A stretch of 64,000 nt of DNA from an uncultured beta proteobacterium. Its GTDB lineage: Bacteria; Pseudomonadota; Gammaproteobacteria; Burkholderiales; Rhodocyclaceae. The stretch's first letter is position 1. Each line of letters starts with the position of its first letter. A program made the translations under genes and the position numbers. Of this stretch, positions 1 to 8,697 are shown in pieces. The notes below the pieces were generated by a model that was not told the origin of the DNA, made no database searches, and saw nothing but the letters and a program-made list of their open reading frames with translations. The DNA is taken from positions 26,271 to 90,270 of the forward strand of contig CAIVQO010000047.1 of assembly GCA_903908065.1 (NCBI GenBank). Direction: 5' to 3'.

Positions 1-57
1 TCCCACCATGCCGGCGAGCACGCCGAGCACGAGAACCACAATAGGCTTCCGCTTCAT
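1..57 (-). CDS. 5' end of an exported protein, next gene of the secretion operon (partial)
   Basis: Only the first 19 codons are in the window. They encode a basic start followed by a hydrophobic stretch (MKRKPIVVLVLGVLAGMVG), as in a signal peptide or membrane anchor. The ATG overlaps the stop of the PilO-like gene in an ATGA junction at 54-57, so it is translationally coupled to the operon. By position it could be a PilP/GspC-like or secretin-linked protein, but too little is visible to assign it. Confidence 0.6.
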   Translation of the reverse strand, partial: MKRKPIVVLVLGVLAGMVG

Positions 58-623
58 CGCTTGCCCGCCAGGAAAATGCTCAGGCGTATCTGTGCCTCGA
101 TCGCAGCCTCGCCGACGTTCTGGCGCTGCAGGGCGATGCCATCGAGCGCTAGCGACGGAACATCACGCAGGGCTCGGCGCACGAAGTTCTTGATGTTTGC
201 ATAGGAGCCCTTGACCGGCAACGTGATCTGGTAGCGCATGACATCCAGTCCGGTCTCGTCGGCCAGGCGATAGTCACCCCGTTCCAGTACCAGGCCCTCG
301 GCTTCCGCTGCGGCAAGCACCTCGCCGACCACTCGATTGATGTCCGTTGCCGGCGGCAGGAATCGCTCGAAAGCCGCGATCTGCGCTGCGGGGCTGTTGT
401 CGGAGTGGCGCTTTATTTCGCGCCCGCTGCGTGGTGACTCGCGCAGGCGCGCCGCCTGAACCTCGAGATCGGCGGCCGACTCCCGGGTCGGAAGCGTGAT
501 GCTGAAGAATTCCAGCAGGGCGAGCGCCAGCAACGCGCCGGCAACGGCGGCGGCCCATCCCAGTCTTAGATAGGTCTGGTGCAGGCGAAATCCTATTTCT
601 GCGCGAGCTTTGCCGATGTCCAT
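54..623 (-). CDS. PilO/GspM-like inner-membrane assembly protein
   Basis: The protein has 189 residues. A short cytoplasmic start and one membrane helix (about residues 20-40, AAAVAGALLALALLEFF) are followed by a periplasmic domain containing VGEVLAAAEAEGLVLERGDY and a ferredoxin-like tail. This is the layout of PilO/GspM proteins, which build the inner-membrane platform of type IV pili and type II secretion systems. I chose the ATG at 623 because it lies just inside the end of the PilN-like gene (31-bp overlap); codons further upstream read as low-complexity shadow sequence. It is the sixth recognisable machine gene in the order G-F-E-M-N-O. Sequence similarity in this family is weak, so the call rests on topology and position. 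Confidence 0.75.
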   Translation of the reverse strand: MDIGKARAEIGFRLHQTYLRLGWAAAVAGALLALALLEFFSITLPTRESAADLEVQAARLRESPRSGREIKRHSDNSPAAQIAAFERFLPPATDINRVVGEVLAAAEAEGLVLERGDYRLADETGLDVMRYQITLPVKGSYANIKNFVRRALRDVPSLALDGIALQRQNVGEAAIEAQIRLSIFLAGKR

Positions 624-1261
624 GATGCGGTGAATGTGAAGCGAACGGGACGGTTGGGGTCTTCCGTCATGATCTGGTGGGACTGAAGAATGGCTGGTGC
701 GAGTCGGCCATCGACCCGCAGGCGATCGAGGTAGGCCAGCATCCCCTGCGCGTTGCGTGCCTCGACGGCAGCGCGCACCTGCGCACTGGCGGGATCGGAG
801 TCCAGGCTGAGCAAGGCAATGTCGTCGTTGTTCACCGCCTCGATGCTGCCGAAGACATCCTCCCACGGCGTGCTGAGCTGACGGATAACCCGATTCGCCT
901 TCTGAACGCGCTCATCGAGATCGGTGCCACGCAGGCGGTTCTGTGCCGCCTGGCGCTGCTCGGCGCCGCGATCGAAACCCAGCGCCGACAATTCGGCCTC
1001 GAGCTCGCCAACCCGGGACTGGAAGCGGTCGGACTGCCAGGAGGCAAGCGAAAGCAAGACCATGCCAATGGCAATGGCGGTAATCCCCGGGACCATCGAA
1101 CGACGTTGCGGTTGGGCAAAGTCGAGCAACAGCGCCGGCGCCCGATGCAAGCCCAGCCGGGCGAAAATTGCGCCTGCGGGAAGCCGCCGACTTACACGCG
1201 CGTAGCCGTCCCGCAGCCGGCCCGCCGCATGGTGTAACAGCCGCGCGAGATTCGCCTTCAT
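593..1261 (-). CDS. PilN-like inner-membrane assembly protein
   Basis: The protein has 222 residues: a cytoplasmic N-terminus of about 70 residues, one membrane helix (PGITAIAIGMVLLSLASW), then a coiled-coil (VGELEAELSALGFDRGAEQR) and a small periplasmic domain. This matches PilN/GspL C-terminal-type proteins, which partner PilM in the cytoplasm and PilO in the periplasm. The ATG at 1261 is one base beyond the stop of the PilM-like gene (1263), and it gives a sensible N-terminus. The N-terminal PilM-binding motif of classical PilN is not obvious, so the subtype (Pil, Gsp or Msh) is left open. Confidence 0.75.
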   Translation of the reverse strand: MKANLARLLHHAAGRLRDGYARVSRRLPAGAIFARLGLHRAPALLLDFAQPQRRSMVPGITAIAIGMVLLSLASWQSDRFQSRVGELEAELSALGFDRGAEQRQAAQNRLRGTDLDERVQKANRVIRQLSTPWEDVFGSIEAVNNDDIALLSLDSDPASAQVRAAVEARNAQGMLAYLDRLRVDGRLAPAILQSHQIMTEDPNRPVRFTFTASWTSAKLAQK

Positions 1262-1262
1262 T

Positions 1263-2069
1263 TCAGCACTCCAGCGCAGAGCCCGCGCCCAGGGCGAAGC
1301 GGGCGTACCGCGTTGGCCGGACCTGCGACAGGTCAACCAGTTCGACATCGGATCCGGCCAGGCAATCCCTGCCATCCATGCCCGGCGCCTGAAGGTAGAG
1401 GCGGCGGGGGAAGTACCTGCCACCGGCCATCAGCCTGGCCTCCCGCAAAAGGGCCGGAAGCGCAGTGCAGATGGGCTCGGCCAGCGGCACCGCCACGACG
1501 CTCAGCCAGCGACCTCCGGACAGGCTGGCCAGCACCAGCAGGCCGGGTTCGGCCTGGGCAAACCAGAAGTCCTTGTCACGGATCTGGTGCCGGACCTGGT
1601 TGAAGCCCTGCGTCAGCATCGGCTCGAACGAGCGCAGGCGCAGCCTGGCGCCAAGCAACAACTGCCGTACATCGGCGATCAGGCTGGCGTCGATGGCGGC
1701 GGCGAGCTGGTCCTTGCCGGACAGAGGGTTCGCCAGCCGCACCTCCAGCGCCGCCTGGGCGCCATGAACCTGCTGAAACTTGTGCAGCGCCAATGCACAT
1801 TCGTCCGCCATGCCTCGCAAGTGCCGGCTGGGGGGAACGATGCAGTAGCGCACCTGGGCGTTGGATACTTGTACCCGGGCGTCCGCATCCTGCCAGCGTG
1901 GATCGGCCAGGCACTCCTGCAACCCTGCCGTCAGCGCGCCCTCGCCAGCGGCAAGCATCTGTTCGTGGCGCGCCGCGCGCCGCGGAGCAATGCCCCGGCT
2001 CCAGCGCGTAAGGACCAGGCGCTGCGGGTGCAGTTCGATGACGACCGTGTCCTTAAACAAAGGTGACAC
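1263..2069 (-). CDS. PilM/GspL-like cytoplasmic actin-fold assembly protein
   Basis: The protein has 268 residues, shorter than typical PilM (about 350). It starts with an actin-like first strand (TVVIELHPQRLVLTRW), has further strands such as GLLVLASLSGGRWLSVVAVP, and lacks a membrane segment. These features fit the cytoplasmic PilM/GspL actin-like fold that docks the assembly ATPase to PilN/PilO. I chose the GTG at 2069 because AGGAG sits six bases upstream and the protein begins directly with the first strand. The start overlaps the end of the ATPase gene by 17 bp. No complete ATP-binding motif was recognised, and the short length may mean a subdomain is missing. Confidence 0.7.
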   Translation of the reverse strand: MSPLFKDTVVIELHPQRLVLTRWSRGIAPRRAARHEQMLAAGEGALTAGLQECLADPRWQDADARVQVSNAQVRYCIVPPSRHLRGMADECALALHKFQQVHGAQAALEVRLANPLSGKDQLAAAIDASLIADVRQLLLGARLRLRSFEPMLTQGFNQVRHQIRDKDFWFAQAEPGLLVLASLSGGRWLSVVAVPLAEPICTALPALLREARLMAGGRYFPRRLYLQAPGMDGRDCLAGSDVELVDLSQVRPTRYARFALGAGSALEC

Positions 2070-3747
2070 GATTGATCTCCTGCAAGGTGGTCTCGCCGGC
2101 ACGCACCAGGTTGAGCGCCGCTTCGCGCAACATGCGCGTGCCACCCTGACGGGCCCGCTCCTTGATCTGGCGAATCGGCGCGTTGGCCACGATCATTTCG
2201 CGCAATTCGTCGTCAAGCACCAGGAATTCGGCGATCGCCTTGCGGCCCTTGAATCCGGTGCCACGGCAGGTTCCGCAGCCCTGCCCGGCCATGAAGCGAT
2301 ACCCGGCAGGGTCGCCCTCGATACCCGAGTCGGCGAGCAGGCGCGCGTCCGGCTGCGCCGGCCGGCGGCAATCGGGACAGTTGATGCGCACGAGACGCTG
2401 CGCCACGATGCCGTTGAGCGCCGAGACGAAGCTGTAAGGGTCGACGCCCATGTGCTTGAAGCGGCCGATCACGTCGAAAGCGCTGTTGGCATGCACTGAA
2501 GTGAAGACCAGGTGACCGGTCAGCGCGGACTGCACCGCGATCTGGGCGGTATCGGGATCGCGGATCTCGCCGACCAGGATCTTGTCCGGGTCGTGGCGCA
2601 GGATCGAGCGCAGGCCACGGGCGAAAGTCAGGCCCTTGCGTTCATTGACGGGAATCTGCAGCACGCCGGGCAGCTGGTATTCGACAGGATCCTCAATGGT
2701 GACGATCTTGTCCTTGCCCTGGTTGATCTCGGTCAGCGCCGCGTAGAGCGTGGTGGTCTTGCCGCTGCCGGTTGGTCCGGTCACCAGCACCATGCCATAG
2801 GGTTCGCTGGCCAGCTTGCGTATCCGCCGGATTGAGTCCGGATCGAGGCCCAGCACCTCCAGGCGCAGGTCGCGCGCGCCCTCTGCCAGCGTGCGCTTGT
2901 CAAGAATCCGCAACACCGCGTCTTCGCCGAACATGCTTGGCATGACCGAGACACGCAGATCCACCGGATGGTTGCGCACCGAGATCTTGAATCGGCCGTC
3001 CTGCGGCACGCGCGTCTCTGAAATATCGAGATCCGACATGACCTTGATGCGCGAAATGACCTCCTGGGCCATCGCCAGGCCGGACACCCGGCCCACCGAG
3101 CTCAACACGCCGTCGATGCGGTAGCGGATGGCCATCCCCGTCGGCTCGCTCTCGAGATGGATGTCGCTGGCGCCGGACTTGAATGCATCATAAAGCGTCG
3201 AATTGACCAGCCGGACAACCGGACTGGAGTCTTCGTTGATGGCCACCAGGGAAAGCTCCTCCGCGGCCAGCGGAGACTCCTCGGTAGGCGCCGACTCGCC
3301 CAGCAGGCCAGCCATCGCGCTCATCAGCTCTTCCTGGCGAGCGAGGTAGGCGGAGAGGTCGGCACAGTGCACGAGGCTGAGCGGGGTTCCTTGCGGCAAG
3401 GCGAAACGTGCCCACTCGCGCAACCCCTGATCGAAGGGATCAGCCAGCGCCAAGGTTGCGCTTCCATGGTCGAGACGAAGGAAGACACAGCCCCGGCGCG
3501 AAGCCTCGGCAAAGGGCAGGCATTCGAAGTCCGGTGTCGCCAGCTCCAGGGCCTCCTGCGGGAGATACGCCATGCCGAAGCTGGCGGCGAGCACGGAAGC
3601 GAATTCGCGGGGCAGCAGGCTGCTTTGCTCCTCCAGCACCTCGAGCATAGGTCGGCCGATGGAACTTGCCCGGTTACGGGCATCTGCGACCGCCTCGGGC
3701 GTCAGCAGCGCCGCGGCGACCGCCAGTTCCGAAATTCTGTCGTTCAT
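2053..3747 (-). CDS. gspE: Type II secretion/type IV pilus assembly ATPase (GspE/PilB family)
   Basis: The 564-residue protein is a hexameric traffic ATPase that powers pseudopilus or pilus assembly at the cytoplasmic face. Visible motifs in order are an N-terminal GspE-N/MshEN-type domain (about 20-150), Walker A GPTGSGKT (324-331), an Asp box (IEDPVEY, 351-357), Walker B (LVGEIRD, 391-397), a His box (GHLVFTSVHAN, 411-421) and the zinc-binding pairs CPDC (457-460) and CGTC (491-494). Tetracysteine zinc motifs are typical of extension ATPases (GspE/PilB/MshE) and absent from the retraction ATPase PilT. The start codon overlaps the stop of gspF by 4 bp. Nothing in the sequence separates a secretion role from a pilus role, but the GspG-like partner favours secretion. 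Confidence 0.93.
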   Translation of the reverse strand: MNDRISELAVAAALLTPEAVADARNRASSIGRPMLEVLEEQSSLLPREFASVLAASFGMAYLPQEALELATPDFECLPFAEASRRGCVFLRLDHGSATLALADPFDQGLREWARFALPQGTPLSLVHCADLSAYLARQEELMSAMAGLLGESAPTEESPLAAEELSLVAINEDSSPVVRLVNSTLYDAFKSGASDIHLESEPTGMAIRYRIDGVLSSVGRVSGLAMAQEVISRIKVMSDLDISETRVPQDGRFKISVRNHPVDLRVSVMPSMFGEDAVLRILDKRTLAEGARDLRLEVLGLDPDSIRRIRKLASEPYGMVLVTGPTGSGKTTTLYAALTEINQGKDKIVTIEDPVEYQLPGVLQIPVNERKGLTFARGLRSILRHDPDKILVGEIRDPDTAQIAVQSALTGHLVFTSVHANSAFDVIGRFKHMGVDPYSFVSALNGIVAQRLVRINCPDCRRPAQPDARLLADSGIEGDPAGYRFMAGQGCGTCRGTGFKGRKAIAEFLVLDDELREMIVANAPIRQIKERARQGGTRMLREAALNLVRAGETTLQEINRVTFV

Positions 3748-4940
3748 TGCTTGACACTCCCGGCAAGATCAAAAATCGGCATGTAGAGCAGGATCACTAT
3801 GCCGCCGATCAGCAGCCCCAGCAGGGCCATCAGCAGGGGCTCGAACAGACGGGCAACCCAGTCCATCCAGCGTATGGTTTCCTCGTCGTGGTAATCGGCT
3901 ACGCGCTCGAGCATCGCGGCCATGTCGCCCCCGTGTTCGCCCACCGCCAACATGCGGTTGCCGACAGAGGTGGTCAGGCCATTGCTTTCCAGCGCGCGCG
4001 AGATCGGCGCACCCTGGGTGATCAGGCGCGAGGTCCGCTGCAATTGCGCACGCATGGTCCCGCTCAGCATGTTTGCCGAAAGGGCCAGCGCCGGAACGAT
4101 CGGCGTGCCGCCGCGCAGCAGCATCGCCAGCGTGCGGTAGAGCCGCGCCAGTTCATAGACCTTGATGCGCGGCCCGAGGCCTGGAAGTTCGCGCATGCGC
4201 ATGGCCAGCCAGTCGCGTACCGACTGCATCGAGATCGCGGCGGCGACTCCGAACAACAGCGCAGCCGTGGCCGCGGCTGCCTCCAGCGGATGAGCTCCGA
4301 TCAGTCGACCGAGGTCGAACAGCAGAGCTGAAGCCCAGGGCATATCGGTCCCGGATTCCTTGTAGACCCCGGCGAACTTGGGAACCACGAAGCCGATCAG
4401 GAAAGCGCTGACCAGCAGGCCGACGCTGAGCAGCAGCACCGGGTAGATCAGTGCCGCAACGATTTTCTTGCGCACGTCGTCCATGCGACTTGCGTAGTCG
4501 CAGTAGCGCTGCAAGGCTTCCTCCAGGCCGCCAGTACGCTCGCTGGCGCCGATACCGGCAACCAGGATCTGGGGGAACCCGGCGCCGGACTCCACCATCG
4601 CCTCGGAAAGCCGGGCGCCGCGGCGCAGCTTGGCCAGCAGCGCCTCGATCGCGGCCCGCGCACCCGGCCGCGTCTCTTTTTCGGCAATGGCCTCGAGGGC
4701 CACTACCAGGCTCAGGCCGGCGCGCAACAGCATCAGCAGTTCCTGCACAAAACCCAGCACCACCAGGCGTGCCGCGCGCGGCGCCAGGCTGCCGGCCACG
4801 GCGCCCTGCTTCTGCCGCACCTGGAACGGGGACAGACCACGCTGCTGGGCTTCGCGCCGGGCATCGGCCTCGACCGCCGCCTCGATGCTCAGCGCCACCA
4901 CGTCACCACTGGCGGAAAGAGCCTTGACCTCGAAAATCAT
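3744..4940 (-). CDS. gspF: Type II secretion inner-membrane platform protein (GspF/PilC family)
   Basis: The 398-residue polytopic membrane protein has the duplicated T2SSF domain. The first copy (about 70-190) starts at LGFVQELLMLLRAGLSLVVALEAI; the second (about 270-390) starts at YELARLYRTLAMLLRGGTPIVPALALS. Membrane helices lie near residues 170-195, 220-240 and at the C-terminus (LLMALLGLLIGGIVILLYMPIF). GspF/PilC anchors the ATPase and the pilin-handling platform in the inner membrane. Length and two-domain structure are normal. It overlaps gspE by 4 bp (ATGA), so the two are translationally coupled. Confidence 0.93.
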   Translation of the reverse strand: MIFEVKALSASGDVVALSIEAAVEADARREAQQRGLSPFQVRQKQGAVAGSLAPRAARLVVLGFVQELLMLLRAGLSLVVALEAIAEKETRPGARAAIEALLAKLRRGARLSEAMVESGAGFPQILVAGIGASERTGGLEEALQRYCDYASRMDDVRKKIVAALIYPVLLLSVGLLVSAFLIGFVVPKFAGVYKESGTDMPWASALLFDLGRLIGAHPLEAAAATAALLFGVAAAISMQSVRDWLAMRMRELPGLGPRIKVYELARLYRTLAMLLRGGTPIVPALALSANMLSGTMRAQLQRTSRLITQGAPISRALESNGLTTSVGNRMLAVGEHGGDMAAMLERVADYHDEETIRWMDWVARLFEPLLMALLGLLIGGIVILLYMPIFDLAGSVKQ

Positions 4941-4954
4941 TGCCGTGTCCGGCC

Positions 4955-5398
4955 TCAGTTATTGCGAATGTCGGCAGCTTCGCCGGTCCCACCGGCTACG
5001 CCGTCCTTGCCCAGCGAAACCAGTTCGAATTCGCCACGCTCGCCAGGAATCTTGTAGATGAAGGGGCGCCCCCAGGGATCCATCGGCAGATCCTTCTTGA
5101 GGTAGGGGCCATCCCAGCGCGGCTCGTTGGCCGGCTTCTTGATGATGGCCGCCAGGCCCTGGTCCTGCGACGGGTAATGGCCTGTATCGAGGCGGTACTG
5201 GTCGAGCGCCTTCTCCAGCGCGTCGATCTGGGCGCGCGCCGCTTTGACCTCGGACTTTCCGATCTGCGCAAAGTAACGTGGTCCGACGTAGCCGGCGAGC
5301 AGGCCGATGATGGCCATCACCACCAACAGTTCGAGCAGCGTAAAGCCGCGCTGGGCGGCGCGTTTAGCCCCATGAGCGAAGGATCGGCGCACGATCAT
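4955..5398 (-). CDS. gspG: Major type II pseudopilin (GspG-like)
   Basis: The 147-residue prepilin has a short basic leader ending AAQRG, then the processed N-terminus FTLLELLVVMAIIGLLAGYV with Glu at position 5, as required for prepilin peptidase cleavage and N-methylation. The C-terminal domain has the GspG signature: LDQYRLDTGHYPSQDQGLAA, then a WDGPYLKKDLPMDPWGRPF block and a calcium-loop-like tail. I chose the ATG at 5398, with AGGAG seven bases upstream; it also overlaps the stop of the preceding small gene by 4 bp. GspG is the main subunit of the secretion pseudopilus, so this operon is more likely a secretion machine than an adhesive pilus. The Geobacter protein OxpG is a comparable pseudopilin. 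Confidence 0.92.
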   Translation of the reverse strand: MIVRRSFAHGAKRAAQRGFTLLELLVVMAIIGLLAGYVGPRYFAQIGKSEVKAARAQIDALEKALDQYRLDTGHYPSQDQGLAAIIKKPANEPRWDGPYLKKDLPMDPWGRPFIYKIPGERGEFELVSLGKDGVAGGTGEAADIRNN

Positions 5399-5634
5399 GG
5401 CTGGCTCCTCGCATCCGGCATCGCCACCGCACATGCCAGCGCGGCGAACTCGCCCGCCGGTGAGGTCGCTGGCTGACATGCAGGCGCGCCATACACGGCG
5501 TGATAGGCCATCGCCGTGTGCGACAGGAAAACCGTCAGCACGGCTGCCCCCAGCATGAACTGGAGGCGGGCCAACAGCCGCCTGCCGTGAAAGCCATTGG
5601 TTGCGGTTCCGGGAGCCTTGAACTTCGTTTTCAT
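5395..5634 (-). CDS. Small membrane or exported protein, first gene of the secretion operon
   Basis: The 79-residue protein has a basic start (MKTKFKAPG) and a single hydrophobic helix around residues 25-45 (LQFMLGAAVLTVFLSHTAMA) ending in an AMA|Y-like cleavage site. The C-terminal tail contains two cysteines. It overlaps gspG in an ATGA junction, has GGAG upstream of its ATG, and is the promoter-proximal gene of the unit, all of which favour a real gene. I do not recognise a family. It could be a small accessory factor of the secretion machine, or a leader that sets translation of gspG. Confidence 0.6.
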   Translation of the reverse strand: MKTKFKAPGTATNGFHGRRLLARLQFMLGAAVLTVFLSHTAMAYHAVYGAPACQPATSPAGEFAALACAVAMPDARSQP

Positions 5635-5750
5635 TTACGTTCTCCGACGTGTGGGGCCTGTTGATTCCCGTTGGGGCGGGAGTGCTTCTGCTACCACTGC
5701 ATCATAGGGAGGCTAGGTTGCCGGGTCTGTCGCCGCCGTGTCGCCGATGC

Positions 5751-5765
5751 GTAACGCTCTGTAAC
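5751..5765 (-). promoter_or_regulatory. Candidate OmpR/RstA-type operator before the secretion operon
   Basis: The plus strand reads GTAACgctctGTAAC; toward the gene it reads GTTACagagcGTTAC. The 10-bp period places both half-sites on one face of the helix. It lies about 117 bp upstream of the first gene of the gsp/pil operon. The same arrangement, in the same orientation, occurs before three other units of this region. Confidence 0.6.
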
Positions 5766-5790
5766 CTCCACCGAGGGAGGCGGCGGGCGG

Positions 5791-5826
5791 AAAAAGAGCG
5801 CCCCGGGTCCAATGATCCGGGGCGCT
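5791..5826 (-). terminator. Intrinsic terminator of the first Ig-like protein gene
   Basis: A GC-rich hairpin has arms AGCGCCCCGG (5797-5806) and CCGGGGCGCT (5817-5826). On the minus strand it is followed closely by a run of five T residues (5795-5791). It lies 47 bp beyond the stop codon of the Ig-like protein gene. Confidence 0.85.
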
Positions 5827-5872
5827 GTCAAGCCGCCTCGGCCGGGTGCTGCACCGGCCTGGGCAGGGGGGG

Positions 5873-8437
5873 TTACGGGACCGTAACCTGATTGCAACCG
5901 CCGAATTCGGGGGAATAGACATAGACCGCGACAGGTTTGACTGCCAGCGGTATGGCGCCGAAATCGAAGGCGCCGCCGGCAAGCACGGGCACCGCCCCGA
6001 TCTGGGTGCCGAGGGTGGGCGCGGTGCAGCCCGCGGCGCCCGTCGCCTCATTCGGCAGGCGCAACTGGAGCAGTTGGCCCTGGGCAATATTGACCGTGCC
6101 ATTCACCGCCACCGTGCCCAAGTTCGGGGCGCGGGGCGCCGTCCAGCGCGCGCGCTGCACCGTGATCACCTCGGCGCCGAGTGCATTGACCGCCACCACC
6201 CCGGGATTGGCAGCAATGCCGACGCGATCGGTGAAGGTGTAGCCCATGTTCCAGTTGCCGGCCAGGGGCGGGGTAAACACCAGTTTGCCCGTGACAAAAC
6301 TCGCCGCGCCGGGGGCACAGGTGCCGGTGGTCAGATTGCAGGGCTCGGCGGTCATGCGCAGCGTCGCGGGATCGATACCGGCGACCGCAAAATCGTTGGC
6401 CGTCACGTCGAGGATCAGCGGCTTGCCGACGATGCCGCTATTGGCAAGGTCATCCCGCGCATCCGGCAGCCCGTTGAGCGCGCCGATGTTCACGCTGACC
6501 TGAGCCCGTTGCGTACCGCCCAGCACCGTCGCCGCCTGATAGTAGAAGCTGTCGCTGGCACCGCCGAAATTCGCCCGCGGCGTGTATGTCACGCGGTTGC
6601 CCGAGATCGACAGTTTGCCGCCCTGCGTGGTGCAGGAGGTCGAGACCGTGCCCGTGGTACAGGTCGCCGTCAGACTCGGCACCCCGCAGGTTCCGCCGGT
6701 CGCCGCGGTGCAGATCACGAGAGTCGGCGCTGGCGCCACGCCGACATCGTTGGCCAGCACGTCGACGATCACCGGCAGGTTCATCGCCGTCGACACCGAG
6801 TCAGGCTGAAATACCGCCATCCCGGCCGCCGCGCCGAGATACATCACCTGCTGCCGATCCCAGCCGCCGGCGCTGGAACGAACCGTTACGAATGCCGGCG
6901 GGGTCTGCACGTTGGGGATGCTGATCGTCGCCAGGACTTGCTTCGCCGTCGCAGTGACTTTCATCTTGTAGTCAATGGGTACGCCCTGCGCGTCCATCGC
7001 CGGCAAGCCGTAATTGTCGAGTATCAGACAGGGATCGGAACAGACCGTCGCGCCCGCTGACTGGCCGGCGGGGGATGGCGCAACCAGCAACGCACCGGAA
7101 TCGGCAGTGACCGTCAGGACCCGGGTATTGGCGTTGTAGTTTGCCGCCGTGACTCGCAGTTCATCGACCAGCAGCGCATTCACCATCGATACCGGATTGT
7201 CCGTCGTGGTGCGGATTCGCGCATGCGTGTACGCCGGCGATACCCGCCCTGCCACCACCGGTTGGACGATGCCGTTGAAGTAACGGTAATTCGGCGTGGC
7301 CGTGGTACCCGCGACGGGAACGGGCTGCCCCACCGCCAAGGCCAGCATGGCCTGTTCCGGAGTTGAATTGGCGGCGTCCGCCGGATCGCCTTTGTTCAGG
7401 CTCAAGCCCAGCACCGGCACCGGGCGGCCGACTTCCTGGAGCGCATTGGCCCAGGCCCCGATCTGGAAGCGGTCAGCCACGCCATCGGCATTGCTGTCGA
7501 GTGCGCGGTAGGTCACCCGGTCGACCACCGTCCGGGTTGCAACCGGTACCGTATTGATGCGGCCAAACACACTGATATCGTTCAAGGCATACGCTGCCTC
7601 GGTCACGGCGCAGTTACCGGAAATGATGCCGGGCCCCACCGCCATCACGTAGTTGGTCGTTGCCATTGCGCGGATTTCCGGGGGGATATAAGCGAGCGTG
7701 CTGCCCTTGAAGGGGTTGACCTGCGTGCTGCCGGTCACCGGACCGACATCCCCCTGGGAAAGATATTTTTTCCCATCGGCCCCGCTGACGGTCGGAGCCA
7801 CCACACCTCCCGGAGTCAGCGCCCGTTGTAGGAAAGGCCCGACCGAGCCGGCCAGGGCACCGTCGAAGCCGACGCCGATGCCGATATCCTCGGTATCGGC
7901 AATTCGACCGCCGGCCACGCCAACGATGGTCTTTGGCGCGCGGCTCGGGGTGTAAAAGGTGTAGCTTCCGCTGCAGGCCAGATTATCCACCCTCACCCGC
8001 CAGCGATTGAACGTGATTTGCTGCCCGACCTCGGGCGTCGGCGTGTTGAATGTTGCCTCGACCCCGTTCACGAACACGAAGCGCCCGGCACCGGACGCGG
8101 GCAGGCCGGTTTTCTTGTCCAGCCCGGCCGTGGTCGACACCGAACTCAGCAGGTAATAAAAATGTTCCAGGCTGAAATTGGCGGGGAAGGCTTCCGGCAG
8201 GGCGCTCAGGCCATCGGGTGGAGGGCCGGGCAGAATGGCGCACAGACCGGCATTCAGGTCCGCCAGGGTGGTCGGCGAACAAAACTCCAGGGTCAATCCG
8301 TTGGCATCCTGGTACCACTGGGGAAAACCATGGGATGCATCAACCGGGCCGCTGCGTTGCAGCGCCGCCAAAGCCGGTGCGGCAAACATCGACACGGCCA
8401 CGCCGGCAAGTGCAATTTTCTTGGCAATGAATTTCAT
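5873..8437 (-). CDS. Large exported protein with Big_9-type Ig-like repeats (copy 1)
   Basis: The 854-residue protein begins with a Sec signal peptide (MKFIAKKIALAGVAVSMFAAPALA|A). A conserved family block follows (SHGFPQWYQDANGLTLEFC, then FSLEHFYYLLSS). The second half has two Big_9-like modules marked by PVIVDVLANDVGVAPAP and ILDVTANDFAVAGIDP. Many paired cysteines suggest periplasmic or extracellular folding. I chose the ATG at 8437, with AAGGACAG upstream, because it starts at the signal peptide. No RTX repeats, LPXTG motif or outer-membrane barrel is visible. It is closely similar along its whole length to the neighbouring copy. With a type II-like machine immediately downstream and a multicopper oxidase nearby, an extracellular structural or binding role is inferred; the molecular function is unknown. 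Confidence 0.85.
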   Translation of the reverse strand: MKFIAKKIALAGVAVSMFAAPALAALQRSGPVDASHGFPQWYQDANGLTLEFCSPTTLADLNAGLCAILPGPPPDGLSALPEAFPANFSLEHFYYLLSSVSTTAGLDKKTGLPASGAGRFVFVNGVEATFNTPTPEVGQQITFNRWRVRVDNLACSGSYTFYTPSRAPKTIVGVAGGRIADTEDIGIGVGFDGALAGSVGPFLQRALTPGGVVAPTVSGADGKKYLSQGDVGPVTGSTQVNPFKGSTLAYIPPEIRAMATTNYVMAVGPGIISGNCAVTEAAYALNDISVFGRINTVPVATRTVVDRVTYRALDSNADGVADRFQIGAWANALQEVGRPVPVLGLSLNKGDPADAANSTPEQAMLALAVGQPVPVAGTTATPNYRYFNGIVQPVVAGRVSPAYTHARIRTTTDNPVSMVNALLVDELRVTAANYNANTRVLTVTADSGALLVAPSPAGQSAGATVCSDPCLILDNYGLPAMDAQGVPIDYKMKVTATAKQVLATISIPNVQTPPAFVTVRSSAGGWDRQQVMYLGAAAGMAVFQPDSVSTAMNLPVIVDVLANDVGVAPAPTLVICTAATGGTCGVPSLTATCTTGTVSTSCTTQGGKLSISGNRVTYTPRANFGGASDSFYYQAATVLGGTQRAQVSVNIGALNGLPDARDDLANSGIVGKPLILDVTANDFAVAGIDPATLRMTAEPCNLTTGTCAPGAASFVTGKLVFTPPLAGNWNMGYTFTDRVGIAANPGVVAVNALGAEVITVQRARWTAPRAPNLGTVAVNGTVNIAQGQLLQLRLPNEATGAAGCTAPTLGTQIGAVPVLAGGAFDFGAIPLAVKPVAVYVYSPEFGGCNQVTVP

Positions 8438-8546
8438 GATCTGTCCTTGGTTGAGCCGGGCGGTCAACGCCGATCGATACAGCAACCGCCATGTGCATGG
8501 TAGGCAGGCGACGATCCCGGGTCTGTTGCGGCTTGGTCGATGTTTT

Positions 8547-8561
8547 GTAACGAACTGTCGG
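8547..8561 (-). promoter_or_regulatory. Candidate OmpR/RstA-type operator before Ig-like gene copy 1
   Basis: The plus strand reads GTAACgaactGTCGG: one perfect and one degenerate half-site, 10 bp apart, about 110 bp upstream of the start codon at 8437. On the minus strand the intact half continues as GTTACAAAAC, as at the multicopper oxidase site. Confidence 0.45.
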
Positions 8562-8600
8562 TGCTGGCGCACATGCCGCCTGGCCAGGGCACACGCCTGC

Positions 8601-8642
8601 AAAACGCAGCGCCCCGGAGTCCGAAGACTGCGGGGCGCTGCG
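8601..8642 (-). terminator. Intrinsic terminator of Ig-like gene copy 2
   Basis: A perfect 12-bp stem is formed by CGCAGCGCCCCG (8605-8616) and CGGGGCGCTGCG (8631-8642), with a 14-nt loop. On the minus strand the stem is followed by TTTT (8604-8601). It lies 56 bp past the stop codon. Its core resembles the terminator of copy 1, so the tandem duplication seems to have included the 3' flank. Confidence 0.9.
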
Positions 8643-8697
8643 GGTACGTCTTGCTACGGAGTGCTACACGTAACGGCGAGAGACTTGCCGCCCCGGA

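Noticed and set aside
677..1237. Long plus-strand frames opposite the pil/gsp, kinase and oxidase genes (for example 9451-11106, 15613-16857, 35823-37283)
   Set aside because: High-GC DNA gives long antisense frames. None has a plausible ribosome site, domain or signal, and each lies opposite a well-supported gene.
5871..5888. Palindrome GGTTACGG-GA-CCGTAACC, containing GTTAC and GTAAC
   Set aside because: It lies at the stop codon of Ig-like copy 1 and its halves are inverted, not direct. It is explained by the coding sequence for VTVP-stop and is not at a promoter.
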